DNA of 64,000 nt from Azolla pinnata. Its lineage: Eukaryota; Streptophyta; Polypodiopsida; Salviniales; Salviniaceae. Positions 1-14,005 of this stretch are shown here, in pieces. A model generated the notes under the pieces. The model searched no databases, was not told where the DNA came from, and saw nothing but the letters and a program-made list of their open reading frames with translations. Position numbers and translations under genes: made by a program. The stretch spans positions 120,908-184,907 of the forward strand of contig JBBBWG010031419.1 in NCBI GenBank assembly GCA_037176905.1, read 5' to 3'. The number at the start of each line of letters is the position of its first letter. Positions within the stretch are counted from its first letter, which is position 1.

Positions 1-25
1 AAACGGCAAACGGCAAACGGCAAAG
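1..25. repeat. Short 7-bp tandem repeat upstream of the first gene
   Basis: About three copies of the heptamer AAACGGC lie at the window edge, roughly 90 bases before the first start codon. They may be part of a promoter or 5' UTR. Nothing more can be said without a transcript. Confidence 0.6.
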
Positions 26-115
26 ACGGCTCTTTTAGGGTTTCCCACCGAAATCCGACATCGCTCTCACGTTCCTCCCATTCTTTGTGGCAGATCGTTA
101 CTGCAGTAATTTTAT

Positions 116-3100
116 ATGGATGTGAATCCTGATTGTTGCGAGATCAATCCCAAGGACAACAGCAGCAACATCATCAACAGCAGCAGCAGCAGCAGCAGCA
201 ATTTCGTACAGTGTCAAGGCCGGCAGCTGGAATCGTCGCCAAGCCTTCAACAGCGTTGGCCGACGGATTGGATGCACCAGCACCGCCAAGTGTTCAATCA
301 CAATCCTTCATCCCCGTTGATCCGCGCCAACTTCATAGCAGCGAAAACTCTAGTTTCTCCATCGATCTCCTCTGGTTCAACCCCCTATAACAACAATAGC
401 GACGCCATGTTTAGGTCTCCACATACTAATCCTAATGTTGGCCCTACAGCTAATGGCACAGCTAATAATCACCAGCCAAGGTCATCCTCTGCGCCTCGAA
501 GCTCAACATTCAGCACCAGCATGGCTGTCGCAGGAGCTTCGAACAGATTGTATTCTCGAGCTGTAGGACAGTCTCCATGTAGAATTAGGGTTCAGAATCC
601 GCATCCTCATCATCAGAATCAGAATCATATCTTGAATGCAATTAAGAATGTTCAGCCTTCACCTCGCCAAATATCATGCAATCCTGGACCGACCCCTTCT
701 CCAGATCATGATCTTCTTCTTGCCGATCGAGCGGAGCGGAAACGCACCCTTCATGATACCACTTATCGTACTTACAAGGCCTTGCCTCGGAGCAACCGGC
801 CTTTTGGTCTTCGAGGTTACGTCCACTACCCTTTCGATACTTTATAATTACTGAAAACAGTTTATGCATTGGCATGGTGTTTTCTGAGGCCTGTATGATA
901 ATGTGGTTTTTTCTCATCAATGAGCCTTCGCATGAGTGTTTACAAAGCCCCATTGTTTGCTAATTCAATCATTATAACATCAAAGCTTGTAACACAAAAT
1001 TTCACATTGCAATGTTTTTCTTATGAATTTCTTATAGCCACCAAACACCTGATCAGTGTATGACAGGGTTTTTGCTTATTAATGGGCTTTTGAGTGAATG
1101 TATACAAGATCTCATTATTTTCTGATTTTACCTTTATGACATCAAAAAGAATGTATTAAACGTTTCATGGCGTCATGATTTTCGTGCTAATGATTGATAG
1201 TTGCCAAATATCTGGTCAGTATGATGACATAGTTTTTGTTCATTGCCGAGCTTTTGCATGAGTGCTTACGATATCCCATGGTTTGCTTTCTAGCATCAAA
1301 ACTTGATTAAAAAAAATATTCATGGTGCCATGACTTTCTTACTAATTACCAATAGCTACCTAACATCTCGTCAGTTGATGGTCTTTGCATGGGCTCGTCT
1401 AATGTCCAAAATAATACCCTTTAGGACTTCCCTTAATGATGCTTTATTCTATGAATGTAAAGGGTTTTGTAAAGTAATGCTTGACATTTTTATTCCATTT
1501 AACTTACTAATAATGCATGTGATTCGTGCTTAAAGGTTATAATATAAACATTGGGATGCCATAATATCTCTCTTAGTGCTCAATTAATTACCTTTTCCTT
1601 ATAAGATAGTCTAAAAACCACAATTTGCATCGTCTCCTTTGTTTTTCTCAGACTTTGCCTTGTTGCGAGAGATATTTTCTTTAGCCGAGATGCTAACTCA
1701 TGCAGAAGGTGCAGAGGTATGTTAAACTTTGAAAGCTAAACGGACATCATCAGCTAACCATTATAAAAATTGATCTAATCCTCTGAAACAGCACTGAGTA
1801 TTATATAGAAATCTGGTTTCATCAAAAGGGTACTTTTCCTTTTAATCATCATGTGCTGGCTTACAACGTTTCTTTAAAATTTCTACAGATTAGATTGATG
1901 GATATCTTGAAAGCCTATGATGTTGTTCTTCATAAACATGGCATGGTAACTTCTACACTTCAATGTAGAATTCTGCTTGAGCTGAAATGTTTGCAGAGTT
2001 ATCGTGTTCTCAGTTTGAAACAATGATGTTGTGTTGACTTGAAGAATCCTGCTGAAGACACGTTCTACTACAGAATGCTTCTCAAGTTGAGTCTAGGCTC
2101 GGAGAAAGATTGGTGGAAAAAACTCAACCAGGAAATTGTAGTAAGTGCGTCTCTTTTTTGGCAAATTTGATTCTTACAGAATCAGGATTTCATCATATGC
2201 AACGAAAAGTAACAGCTGAAAGCAAGGTTTGACTTGCAGAAAAATGATATCCTTTTGAAAGTGACCTCTTTTCGAAATCATAAACTTCTTCTGTGCTACT
2301 GGCTTCAATGGCGATGTCACCAAGAGAAGGGAACAAATCAAGATAAAGGTGCAAGAAAAGCTCAGTTTCTGTCCAGGCAAAGCAGCAAATCAGGTTTTGT
2401 AGGACAAGCTGTGCATGCGACACAGAATGATGTTGACAAATCTGTGCTCTCAATATTGCAAGAACAGAAACATAAAAATGATAGCCATAGTTCAGTGAAA
2501 AGCCTGTCTTATGTCGGTAGTGAAGTGCCAGTAAAAGTGAGTACGTTTTCAGGTTTTCTGTAAGGTATTGATCTATTGACATAAGTCTTCAAAGGTGCTA
2601 ATTTTTTCATGCCTCCAGGATACACTTCTTGTCATGAATTGGACTAGTGATTTACCTACTGGCAAAGATTTAAGACATTTCAGTGGATATGATCTCATGG
2701 GTGTTGTTGCTGCATTTCAATCTTGGCAGAGGTGGCATCAGATACTGTGTATAAAAATACCTATGTCAATATTTCTAGCTGTGCCTTACATGTGTATGTC
2801 TGCTATGTTATCTTATCCAGGTTAATGCGGCAGAGAAAGCGAAAACGGTTCATGAGGGAAAAAAGTTCTCGTCAATGGTGAGCTGCTTACATATAATTCG
2901 GTCATATTGACCATATATCTAGAAATTCTGCAAGATTTTCTCATCAAATACATTCGACCAAAACATGCTTGAGTGTATCCAGGTTCCATGATCATGCAAT
3001 TGTAGGACAGTTTTGTCAAAAATTTATTTTTGGTTGTAACAGTAGTAAGCAAAGAGAAGACAGCTATGATTGTTTAACGATTACAACTCTAATTCTCCAG

Positions 3101-6100
3101 GAAAGGAGCAGTTTGCTTCAGTGATAGGAATATCCTTTTAAGAACATTGAAGTTTTGGCAGCATAATGTTCCTACCAGAATGAATCAAGCAGATATGTGG
3201 CACCACAAGTACGTAAATTTTCTTGTACTACCTCTTCCGTATGTAACTCTGAAAACGATTCCAAGTTTCTTTGCTTAAAAGTAACCATAATTTTAAAAGT
3301 AATCTGGAAATGCGCAATAACTATTGAATTTTCTGAGGTATTTCTATAACTTTTGTGCCAATCATTTCAATTTTTTAGTTAGTTTTTGGTTGTTCTTAAT
3401 CTTTCTATCCCTCAATTGTTCCAAGTGTACAGTTTACTCCAGCAAAAATGCTTTGGACTATGGAGTAATTATTGTAGCCTCATGAGAGAACTGTGTGAAT
3501 CTGGGAAAGTTTTTTATGAGAAAAGACTGTTAATTTTAATGCTATCTGAATGGAAGAAGTATGCTTCATATATGAAGGTAAGGCTACTCTTTTGTTATCT
3601 GACACCCTATCTTATTTCTATAGAATCTGGTATCACATGTTCTATGTTGTTACTTGCCAATGTGGTCCTAAAAGAAAGATTAAGAACAAGGCAGATCAAT
3701 TTCAATTTGCTAAAAAGAATGATTAAAAATAAGATATATTTTGCTGAATTATGAATTTCAATACCAGATATAGAGTAGACCACGAGATTGGGATTAGTCG
3801 TAATTTTATTTTGGTCAATGAGAGTTTTGCAATGATGTTTCCAAATAAGATTTTCAATACACGTGAATTTGATCTGATATCGTGAACCAATTTCCATGCT
3901 TTTAACAAGGAACTTCAATGGCATGTTGTGTCCAGACTCTTTATGAAGACTCATGCAAAAGACGTACTATACTGGCATGGAGGCAACTTGCTGAGTCTCA
4001 AAGACATGCTGCCCAAATTGTAATTTCCTGATCAGCTACAATATTGTGTTGATATGTAATGTTTCAGAGGTCTATGAAGTGTAGACATGGACTTCTATAC
4101 TGATCTCTTGTTATGACAGATGGATAGCAGGCAACTTTCAATGAGCAGAAAGTTTTTGTTATTATGGAGATCCAGGTATGGGAACTTGAGTCGTAGATAC
4201 TAACTAAACTGATGAAATTTGAGGTGCTTATATGATGTCTGCTACAATTTTTATTTAACATTCTCAGGTTGGTCAGCAAGAGTCAACAGAAGGAAGTCAT
4301 TTCTCAATGCCAGAAAATTCACAAGATGAATGTTCTATCTCTTGTTTTCCAAGGCAACCTGCTTTCCCATTAATGTTTCTAATTTCAATTGTCAAGCATC
4401 AATTTATAAGAGTCAGAAAAGTGGAAAATTACAAAGATTGGTCTTTGTAATCTCTACAAACTGGCAGCCTCCAAGTTGATAGCACTTATTTAACAGTACT
4501 GTACTGTTAAATGTAAAATATGCTATAGAAATAAAGCTGTGCAAGTATAAACTTCCAAAAATTCCACATCTAGTATTATGTATGTTTACGTCTGCATACT
4601 CTCCAATATCAGCTTGGGAGAAAAAAATGTTTCTCATAAAAGAACAATAGGATTAGGATGTGTCTGAAACTGATAACATGCATGGTGAATATAAAAAAAA
4701 ATGGTTTCCTATGCCCATCGGGAAGAGTCAATTTAAAGGAAATTTATGAACTGTCAATGAAAAGACACCAATTTATGAACTGTCAATGAAAAGACACCAA
4801 TTTATGAACTGTCAATGAACTTGTATGACATGAGCTCATTAATTACAAGGTACTGTTCTGGCAGGATGGTGTGTCACTCATGATAAGAGAGTGAACTGTC
4901 GGAAAAAAATTGCAATTTGTCATGGTAAAAGATCTCAACAGTATCAGAAAGTGGTGATGCATATCTGGAGGGTAATTAATTACCTCAACTGAGTATTTGT
5001 GTAATATCATTATGCTTTACTATTCACAATATGTTTTCGGCAGGGAACCCTAATACCTTTACATATGATGATATATATGCACAGGAATGGATGGAGGAAA
5101 AACTTTTTCAGCGTGATGTTCTTTTGTCCATAAACTCATGGAGGATTCGTTATTTGCTTAGAAAGACATTCAGCTATTGGTTAACACACTTTCGAAACAG
5201 TATTTTTCCAAGGAAAAAATGTAGAGAGTTGTATTACCACAAGAAAAAGAGGTATACAAAGATCATTGTGGTTATGCAGCTACTATAAGTAATAAAAGAA
5301 TAATTACATTTCCTGAAAAACCAATGGCACTCCAGGCTCTTGTTGAATATCCTTAAAGTATGGGAGAGGCGATCAAGGACGCAAAAACAGTTTCAGCATC
5401 ATATATTGAGATCAATTAACTTTTATTCAAGAAAGCTATGCCAAAGGTATGAAAATTTTGTGTGCTACAAAATATTGAAAATGTTGGATTCCAAAACCTA
5501 ACGAGTTCCAATCAATTTTGAGAAACAAGTGTTAGATTTCAGGTCTATGAATGGATGGGTTACGTGGCAATGGAATAAGAAACATAAAGTAAATTGTGAG
5601 ATGACCATGTAAGCTTCAAATTTGAATTAACTTCTTGTTTTATCCTTATCTATACTTGCTGTAAAGGAAATTTTGGGTTATTTTGCTCGTATGTAAGCAG
5701 AGTGAGCATGATATTTACGCGGAAGTGCAGACAAGCTCTTCTCTGCTGGAAGGAGAGTGTAGCCTTGAAGAAACAAGAAGAAAAGGTCCAAATTACTTGA
5801 TTCTTGTCTACAGACTGATCCTGTAAAATGAGAAAACTGTGGGATGTAGATACAACATTGACGAACAATGTTCTTTCTTTTGGTGTTAAGGCACATTTTG
5901 AACCAAGAATGCATCAAATTTACCTTGATGGTTTGTCTATCTTCTAATAGAGTCTCATTGGATTTTCAGAAAATAAACAGTATAAAATCCCACCTCAAGG
6001 ATTTAAAGAAACTGAAATATTGGCAGGGCTGGTGCCAGCAGACAGTATACCAGGTATTTTCTTCTAGAGTTGTGTGTGATCAAGATTTGGAATGTGGGGT

Positions 6101-9100
6101 TCATCATTTATGATACTCAACGCACTTTGTACCTTTACAGATAGCCATTTCTCAGTGTCAAAGTCGAAGAAATCAGAAATCTGTACTTCTCATACTAAAT
6201 GTATTGCAAGCCTTAGCAAAGGTGGGTCAAGTATTAGGTATATCATGAATGTGAAGCCTTATTTTCAAGCTGAGGCTTTGATCAACTGAATAGTATCATG
6301 TCCCAGGAATCTCCAAAGCAAAACATCTTTGAAGAAGTATCTCTTAATAAATCAGAGGCTCAGGAATTCCTGCAAATAACTGAAGCTGAAAAGCATATCG
6401 ATGCAGGCCTTGAACCGGGCAGAAGGTAATGCCATCTGAAATTTGATCATTTATTAGATTATTTAGTGTTCAAAGCCTCTTTTTGGCTTCTGCTGCTTTG
6501 ATCAACAATTCACTGTTCCTGAATTTTAAACTGTGTAAAGTGCAGTGGTACAATTCTTACCTGTATTGTAACCTTTAAACTGGATTTATTCTTGAAGTAA
6601 ATTATTCTTTCTGTGTTGAATATTTAGTGGGGTTCTGTGCATCCGCATAAATCTGGATTTGCAACTATCCCTTATGCATCAAAATCCTAGAAATATGTAG
6701 AAAAGACTGCTTAGTGAAGTGATATATCTATGAAAGACACACATGCCCTGCCACATGTGTTATTGACTCTAAACTGGTCTCATAGTCCTTTTTAAGATTT
6801 TATTAGTAATGCTTTTTTACAGGTTTAGATTTTCCTGATGGTTACAGACAAAAAACTTCAGCAAATATAAAAATATGTGCATATAGTAATTGCTGTTATA
6901 GTGTGCAATAGCTACCAAACATGGTGAAGATCTGGTATACGTTTTGGCAATAGTTGGCAAGCTAACAAGGCCACATCACACATGGAGCATTTCAGACCTT
7001 GTACATTCAGCTTCTTTCAAAATAACCTTTACAAGCATTTCGTTTCAGAGTTTTGATAAAAATCCTCAAAGATGCACCGAAAATTGTCCTTTTGCTGAAA
7101 TGGGCTAGATTGTTGAGTCAGTTGGCAATCATCTTTGGAAATTTAATGATTGTACACGATATAGGTCTGACTCTAATTGTTCATATGTTGCGGTACAGTT
7201 TTGGTAGTTCCATGTGGCCTCCTAATGATTGCTATCTAGCTATATTTGACGAGTGTTTCTATATTGTAATTTTCATTTGTTTACACATCTCTATTAGAGG
7301 TGATCATATTTATATATTTGAGTTGCCCGCTTTGTTGGACTGACTTATTGTCACTGGGTACTCCACATACACATGATTGATCACATAGATGGTACTTTAG
7401 TGACTGGTTCCTATAAATAGGGGAATAGCCCCTCTTGGCAGTTCTTCATTCGTGTTTCTGGTGGAGCTCTCTGATGGGAACTAGTCATCTACCAAGGTAT
7501 TGATGTGGAGATCCTAGGTGGTATGGGACAGATCTGGATTTCTCTGTGCTGTTGATGCTGGCGTGGGGGCAGATGAGTGATGACATGTATATCCGGTATG
7601 ATCTTGTGATTCGGTTCAATTTAAGGATTAAAGCAATCTTAGTTGCTATATATTCTCTTTTTCTTTGCCTCATTAGAGTTCTCATCAGATCAATAACCCT
7701 TGGAGTCATTAAATTTTCATTTTAAACCCTCTATGTAAATCTTTGTTAATGGACTAATAACTCTTAAGAAATATGAATAGTTTCAGTCAAATATGAATAA
7801 TTTGTAATAAAAAATGTTGGAAGTATTGCAACAGAGTTCTGCAAGTTGTTATGCCCTATGTCTTTATGCTTCCTTTTGCATTTAGTTGCAGAACTTATTT
7901 ACAGACAGCATGGGATTTGTTGCTGTCAAATGCAAAGCTGGATCCATGTTCAAAGATTGCCATCTTTAGGTCTCAGCAAAATCATCAGAAGGGTGTTCTA
8001 AGCTTATGGAAAAACTATGCCCGTGAGCAGAAAATCGCCAAGGTTCTAGAAAAGATGAAACGATCATCTTCAATACATTTTTTATTTCAACAATGGAAGC
8101 ATTCTGCTTTCAAGGCATCACAAGAAAGGCCGCAAATATCTATGGTAAGCCTTGCTAAAACAACAACCCCTAGAGGATATGGCTTGCACACATGGTTCAT
8201 TGACAGTCCCTTGAAACCCATCTAGTATGCATTCTCCTTCACGTTTATGTTGTTGAGCAGAAAAATGAAGACCAGTTTGTTTTCCGTCTTGGTTGCCTTA
8301 TACATTTTCATTTCACTTCCTGAAGTTGTTTGAAATACATTCACTCCATAGGACTGGATTCACCAAGTTTTTTTTATCTGTATTATGAAAATACTGAATT
8401 AGTATTTTGCTATCCCAGAATTTCATCCAATGTCCAGTGCTCTGTTAGGATTTGCAGGCATATGATAATCAAAAGTGTAGGAGATCAAGTGGCTCATCCT
8501 GATTTTTTCCCCTCTTTTTAGGTTGAAAACTCATGATTTTTATTGTGTGACAACCATTGCATGCAGAAACACCTGAAAATTAGGGAACCGTTTCTAATTT
8601 CAAGCAAATTGCTCTCTGCATTAGGGATAATCATAACCACATAGTTTGATGTTTATAATAGATCAGAGGACGAGTCAATCAATTCCCAGTTATGCACGAA
8701 ATCATGGCTACTCTTCTGGAGGTCTGTCCACGGGTGATGTGCATAAGAAAGTTCTATTCATGGAGAGAATGGAGCAATGCAAAAGCATTCAAAAGAATGC
8801 AAAAACTGAAAGCATGGGAATATCTTGCTAAAGTGCTTCAGAAGAAAACTTTTACTTCTTTTAAGGTAGCCTTGATCAATGCAAATACTGTTAGGTGGTG
8901 CATAAGACATTTTGAAGCCTGCCAGAAAGGTACACTTTCACACATTTATGTTTATCCCCTTGCCGAAAATTGGTAGTGAGATAGATCTTTCTGATTCTGC
9001 AGAAAAGGCACTTCTAGCTTGGAGATCATTTATGGAAAAGCAAACCATTAAGCAAGCTCTAAACCAGTCTTCACTTCTACACTATAAATCTAGAATGTGT

Positions 9101-12100
9101 AGCCTGATTTTGAAAAGTTGGAGGGTGTACAGCTACATCTCACAGGTGTGGAAATTCATGGAATTCTTGTTTGTTTATGGCATTATCCTTTTCATTTTAA
9201 TTCTTAGAAACAATTCCTCAACATCATCTGATTCTTTAAATGATGCAGAGAAAGGCATTTCTGAACAGACAAGCAAAAATCTTTTGGAGAAATTTCACAC
9301 TTAGGAAATTTTATAACTCATGGAGAAATATGGTAAGCTTGAAAAAGTGTAATGCAATGTCATAAATTTTCTACAAATTACTATTTTGAGAACAGAAAAA
9401 CATTGCATCCTCCCATTCTGCTTGATGAACACTACATATAGGAATTATAAAATATGTTATGTTTGCAGTACTCAAACTACCAAGAAAAGCTTAAATTTTT
9501 CACATGGACAAAGGTATGCATGGATTTTCAGCGTCTACGCAATGTCTTGTCTGCATGGAGAAACTTAAGTCAGCAACAGATTACCCAACACGATCACCGT
9601 AAGAATCAGACTTCCCACTTTGAACTCTAAGTCTAATGCATGGACAAAATTAATTTCTCAATAATTTGTTGTTAATACGGTGAACTATATTGTAAAATTT
9701 ATAGTCGATTTCATGCAAAAGCGAGGGAGAGCAAGGATTTTGTATCAGACAATGCATACATGGGTCTGGTATATTCGTAGAAAGAAGGTATCACTTCAAG
9801 GCAAAAGCTTCTCAGTCATTGCTATAAATCTACTGTTCGAATATGTTTTTATTTAGAGAAATAATTATTGCAGTGTTTAAGAGCTGCAAATGAAATGCAT
9901 AGACATCGCCGTCTCAAATTATGTTTACATTCATGGGCTATTAGAACAATCCAATTGAAGTTAAGAAGGGAAGCTGAATACACGGTAAGCTAAAAACAGC
10001 ATTCAATTGTTACTACTATCGTAAAAGTGCTCCTGCATACTATTGCTCTGCTATCATTAAGATGGAAGTAATTTGGTGGAAACCTTTCTAGAAAACGAGT
10101 TCTGTTTCAGGTCCGAAGTCATACATTCAACAAGGTTTGCAGAACAGCGCTACTTGTCTGGCGCGATGTTACTGTCATGGTATGACTGAGAAGCTTCATT
10201 ACATCAAAAAGGATTAATTTGCTCTCAAAGTTTCTTATTCACATTCTGCATTCTGCAGGCAAGACATGCCCGACTCAATCAAACATCCACTCTGGAGAGG
10301 ATTCGTCATTCCCGGGTAAGAAACACGTGGTTAAACAGTAAATAAAGAATACTGGATAATCTTCCATTTCCTTCTTTTTCATTGCCAACCTTCTACTGTG
10401 CAGATAAGCAGCACTTTTTTCAAGTGGAAAGACGTGGTAAAAACTATGAAGATTTCATGTGAGATTGTCAACAGCTATTTGCTTAGATACAAGCAAAAGG
10501 TATTTCGTAACTGGTGAGTGATGTAATTGCATCTGAATGAATGTAAATTCTACGAAACCAATGTGCACATGCTCTTTAAGTATGCAGAAGTCAGAATAAT
10601 CTCCAATGACAAGTCTGTTGACCTTAATTACATAGGTTTGAGGTCATCAAACAGCAAGAGAGGCTGACTGAGAGTCATATAGCTGTTGCATACATGCGAG
10701 AAAAGAGAACAGTGGGGATAGTATTTCAAGATTGGTTACAGAAAACACACCTGAAAAGAACTGAGGCAGAAAGGAACCATGCAGCACTTCTCTTCCAACG
10801 AAAAGGCATGTTTATAAAAGTATTTAAAACTTTGCAAGGCTGGATGCATGATCGGCAAATGAAGAAAGGATTTGCGTTGCTAGCTTTTGGTAAAATTCAG
10901 CACATGTACATGAAATGGGCTTTCAGTTCATGGAGGAGACAAATCGAAATTTATGCAAGATGCCGAGCTGCTTCATACCACATTGTAAGAGTGTCAAACC
11001 AATGTTTGTTAGCACGCGTTCTTGGAGAGATGCTAGAACTTGTAGAAGAGAATTGGATTCTTAGGAGAAAGGTAAAGCTTGGTAGATAGCATTTTCATAT
11101 GAACTTTTTCAACCATACAACACACAATTTTAATGAAGCATATATATTTACAATATAGGCTTTTCAATCCTTCAAATTAAACATGGAAGCCAACAAGGTG
11201 TGGAAGGCTGTTATCTTGTTGCAACAACATACTTGCCGTTCTCTTCTACAGGTTCTTGTTGCAGTTCTATTAAAATTTGTTTTGAAAGCCAAGTACTTTT
11301 TCCATTTGATCAGTGTTGGAGCTGATATAACATTTAATGTGGCAGTTCTGGAAAGCCAAGATGATTTCTAAAGTTGATCATAGGAAAAACTTAGTAAGGA
11401 GGTCATGGCAAGTATGGATTGCACATGCCCAAGAAAAGTATGGTACATAAAATATAAGAGTTCCATTTCCAAAACATTTATTATTTAGTTGATGTCCACA
11501 ATATATTATTTTAAATAAAAACAGGGTAAAACTGCAAGGTCTACAGCAAACTGTCTCCATGCGGCATCACACATTGTTGAAAAGGAAATGCTGGCAACAG
11601 TGGCAATTTCAAAAGGAGGATATTCAGTATCAGCAACAGTTTCTTCTTTTCAAGACAATAAGGGTAATTGCTTTACTCCTCTTGAAAGAAAATGCTAGAA
11701 GCTAAGATCACAATTGAAGACATCTTGTTTTAATTCAGGCTTGGGTAAAGTATACACAATGGAAGGATTTCTGGAGATGCATGGAACAAGAGGCAAAGCT
11801 TACTTTGTTGCAATCTCTACAAAAGCGCATATTATGGGCATGGCAAAGCTTGGTGAGTGAGATTTCTATCCGAAGAGAACAACATCAGCAAGAACGGTTC
11901 CTCCAACGTGAAGCATTAGGGCTGGCAAACAGAAAGTATGTAGATATAACATAAATCATCAATGTTTCTGTTTTCTATCAATTTAAGGAGGACTTTATGT
12001 TCTAAGAATCAGTTCCTGGAAACAGTGAGCGAAGACAGAAATCTGAAATGCTTTTAAGTATCTTCAAAGTATGGCAAGCAAGGTTACATCAAGCATTGAG

Positions 12101-13354
12101 CATATCTTCCTTCAGAAAGAGAAGTGATGAGAAGACGAAAGCATATTTGTGGTCTCTATGGTACTTGCTAGCTGGTCAATCACAATCGGCAAAGACAGTA
12201 CGGGATCTGCGGGTCAAAAAACTCCTCTATGCTGCATTAAACAAATGGCGAAAAGCTTTCCGTAATAGTGCCGAGGAGCTCAGGAGGAGAGAGGCTAGTG
12301 CTGCTGCATTCTGGAACCAAAAGTGCATGTACACCACATGGTTCGAGTGGATATCGTATGTGAGATCCTGCAAGGAGAGGTTGAAGTGCTTGCAAGATTG
12401 CATTGCGCTAATCGAAAGCCGACGATCCTTCAATTTGCTAAGGGAACTCGTTCACATCTGGGATGATTATACATCAGAGAGGTAAGCTAACATATGCACA
12501 TCCAAGAGAGAACTCAATTTGTTTTATCATAAGCTATTTTAAAAGTTTCTTTTCCAGAATGGTAACAGGCCGTGATCAGTTGCTCCAAGTTTACATGCAA
12601 TTGGTTCATAAATAATATGAAAGGATTTATTTTGTCAAACTGTAGGATCAGGAAGAGGGAGCGGTTATGGGCTGCCCAAGCGGCATATAAAAGACATAAG
12701 CTTACTGACTACCTAGCTGCATGGCATCACTACACTGAAGCATCCAAAGACTCTGCCTCATCCTTGAGAGGCACCATACAAGTGTACCAGCAGAGAGGGA
12801 ACAACCACATGAGAGCCATGGTTGGTTCAAGATACAGGTTGAGGCAAGGCAACGGCCATAGCCATAGTAGTATTTCACATATGATTGATGGTTGCAGCAA
12901 TGATGTGGTATTCGATGCCGAGGCTGCAGCAACTCCCCGTGTAGTGATCGAAGAGGTGAACTCGACAGGGGATGACCTTTCTCAACCATCAAGGTGGACA
13001 CCTCGAGTGCTGTTAGAGAATGAAGATTCATCATCACAGCCTTCAGTCAGCTACTATAGCACCAAAGCTATCCAGGTTATTGATACTACCATTGCGAACA
13101 ATGACAATGCCACCAGCATCGATGGTATTCTCCATTACTCACCGCGCTTGTTGGAGAGTGGACCATTGTGGAACCCTTCGAGGTCAATTCAGTATGTGGG
13201 CAGTGAGGAGGAAGGGCATATAAATGGAAATCATGGTGGTGGTGGTGATGATGATGGTGGTGATGATGATGACTACGATGATGATGCGGATGACGACAAC
13301 GATGGTTGTGATGATGATGTGGATGCGGACGTGGATGAGTGGTCATTGGCATGA
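116..13354 (+). CDS. SFI1-like centrin-binding repeat protein, many exons
   Basis: A large protein built from repeated segments with the SFI1 pattern, in which a hydrophobic LL..F..W core recurs roughly every 25-40 residues. Examples are LLLCYWLQW (near 2300), LLRTLKFW (near 3150), LILMLSEWKKY (near 3550), AFSSWRR (near 10930), ALNKWRKAF (near 12240) and FEWISYVR (near 12345). In SFI1 proteins such helices bind centrin and form filaments at spindle pole bodies, centrioles and basal bodies. The first exons join in frame: 116-815, 1652-1716, 1889-1945, 2045-2140 and 2240-2536. Exon 1 is low-complexity (Ser, Asn, Pro); exons 2-4 encode a helical block containing EDTFYYRMLLKLSL. The last exon begins near 12646 and ends in an Asp/Gly-rich acidic tail with its stop at 13352-13354. 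Most internal exons are under 200 bases and their borders were not all resolved. Function is inferred from the repeat pattern only. Confidence 0.8.
177..200 (+). repeat. CAG microsatellite encoding poly-Ser
   Basis: A run of CAG/AGC triplets in the first coding exon of the SFI1-like gene. In the gene's frame it reads as serines. The +1-shifted frame would give poly-Gln and is not the coding frame, because the serine frame continues to a good donor at 816 that splices in phase to the next exon. Such triplets commonly vary in length. Confidence 0.8.
4741..4822. repeat. 29-bp tandem repeat in an SFI1-gene intron
   Basis: Nearly three copies of a 29-base unit that starts AATTTATGAACTGTCAATGA, at 4741, 4770 and 4799. 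The first two units are essentially identical, so the expansion looks recent. It lies in non-coding sequence between SFI1 repeat exons. Confidence 0.85.
7330..7700 (+). mobile_element. Possible solo LTR in an SFI1-gene intron
   Basis: The intron between about 6427 and 7894 is much longer than its neighbours. It holds a strong core-promoter-like string, CTATAAATAGGGG, near 7411, followed by C/T-rich sequence. This layout recalls an LTR (U3, TATA box, R/U5) of a Copia- or Gypsy-like element without its internal part. The ends are approximate. I could not find convincing terminal TG/CA or target-site duplications, and no retroelement protein is visible nearby. If it is an LTR, it is a fossil. 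A chance TATA box in an old intron remains possible. Confidence 0.25.
13230..13325 (+). repeat. GGT/GAT microsatellite encoding an Asp/Gly tail
   Basis: Imperfect GGT and GAT triplets in the last exon of the SFI1-like gene encode four glycines, then a run dominated by aspartate. The reading frame continues through it to a normal stop at 13352. It is a low-complexity C-terminal tail with no recognisable fold. Confidence 0.85.
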
Positions 13355-14005
13355 GAAAAGTGTAATGTGCCCAGCTTCAAGCGATACTTGGATTGGAGTT
13401 GTATTGTAGCTGAGCTTGCGGATCCATCCCCACCGATGTTTTACAACTCTTGCCTCATTTTTGCTGCAAAAAGCCGTGGTTGGATGCATATGTACATAGG
13501 CAGGTATTTGACAAACATTTTGTTATACATCAGGATTGGTTCAGTGGTAGTGTTTACTGCTAGCGAAGGGTGGGTTTGTATACAAAGTTGGATCTTCATT
13601 CTTTCAAAGGTGTATTTGTGCTCCATTGTTTGTTGCTCCAGTTTCCAATATATTTCTACTGATCAAAATGATAGATTGGAATTGGACAAATCGCGCAAAT
13701 CATTTGTAACATTTCCCATCCTATTTTGTGTGGGCCATATTTTTAGTCATGCCTTTTGAAATCTTGTGAGAACATTGAAATTCCAAATCTTATGAGACAT
13801 TATTAAATCTCCCTCTATTTATCTGATTGTGGGCAAGCACTTTTCTGTGCATGTTCCTTTTTTTTTTTATAGTCTTGATGGTATTGTGGAGGTAAATTTG
13901 AAGAAGAGGGTCCCAAAAGCTATGGAGATTGCAACTGTATATGATAATGAAAAAAACCAAGGACATGAAGAAGGTGCAAAACCAGAGTACAGCATGCCTT
14001 GTGAT

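Noticed and set aside
7053-7343. 96-codon open frame in an SFI1 intron
   Set aside because: It reads as hydrophobic, AT-rich sequence without SFI1 pattern or any family resemblance, and no splice sites would include it in phase.
13086-13352. His-rich antisense frame at the end of the SFI1-like gene
   Set aside because: It is the complement of the GAT/GGT repeat that codes for the Asp/Gly tail.
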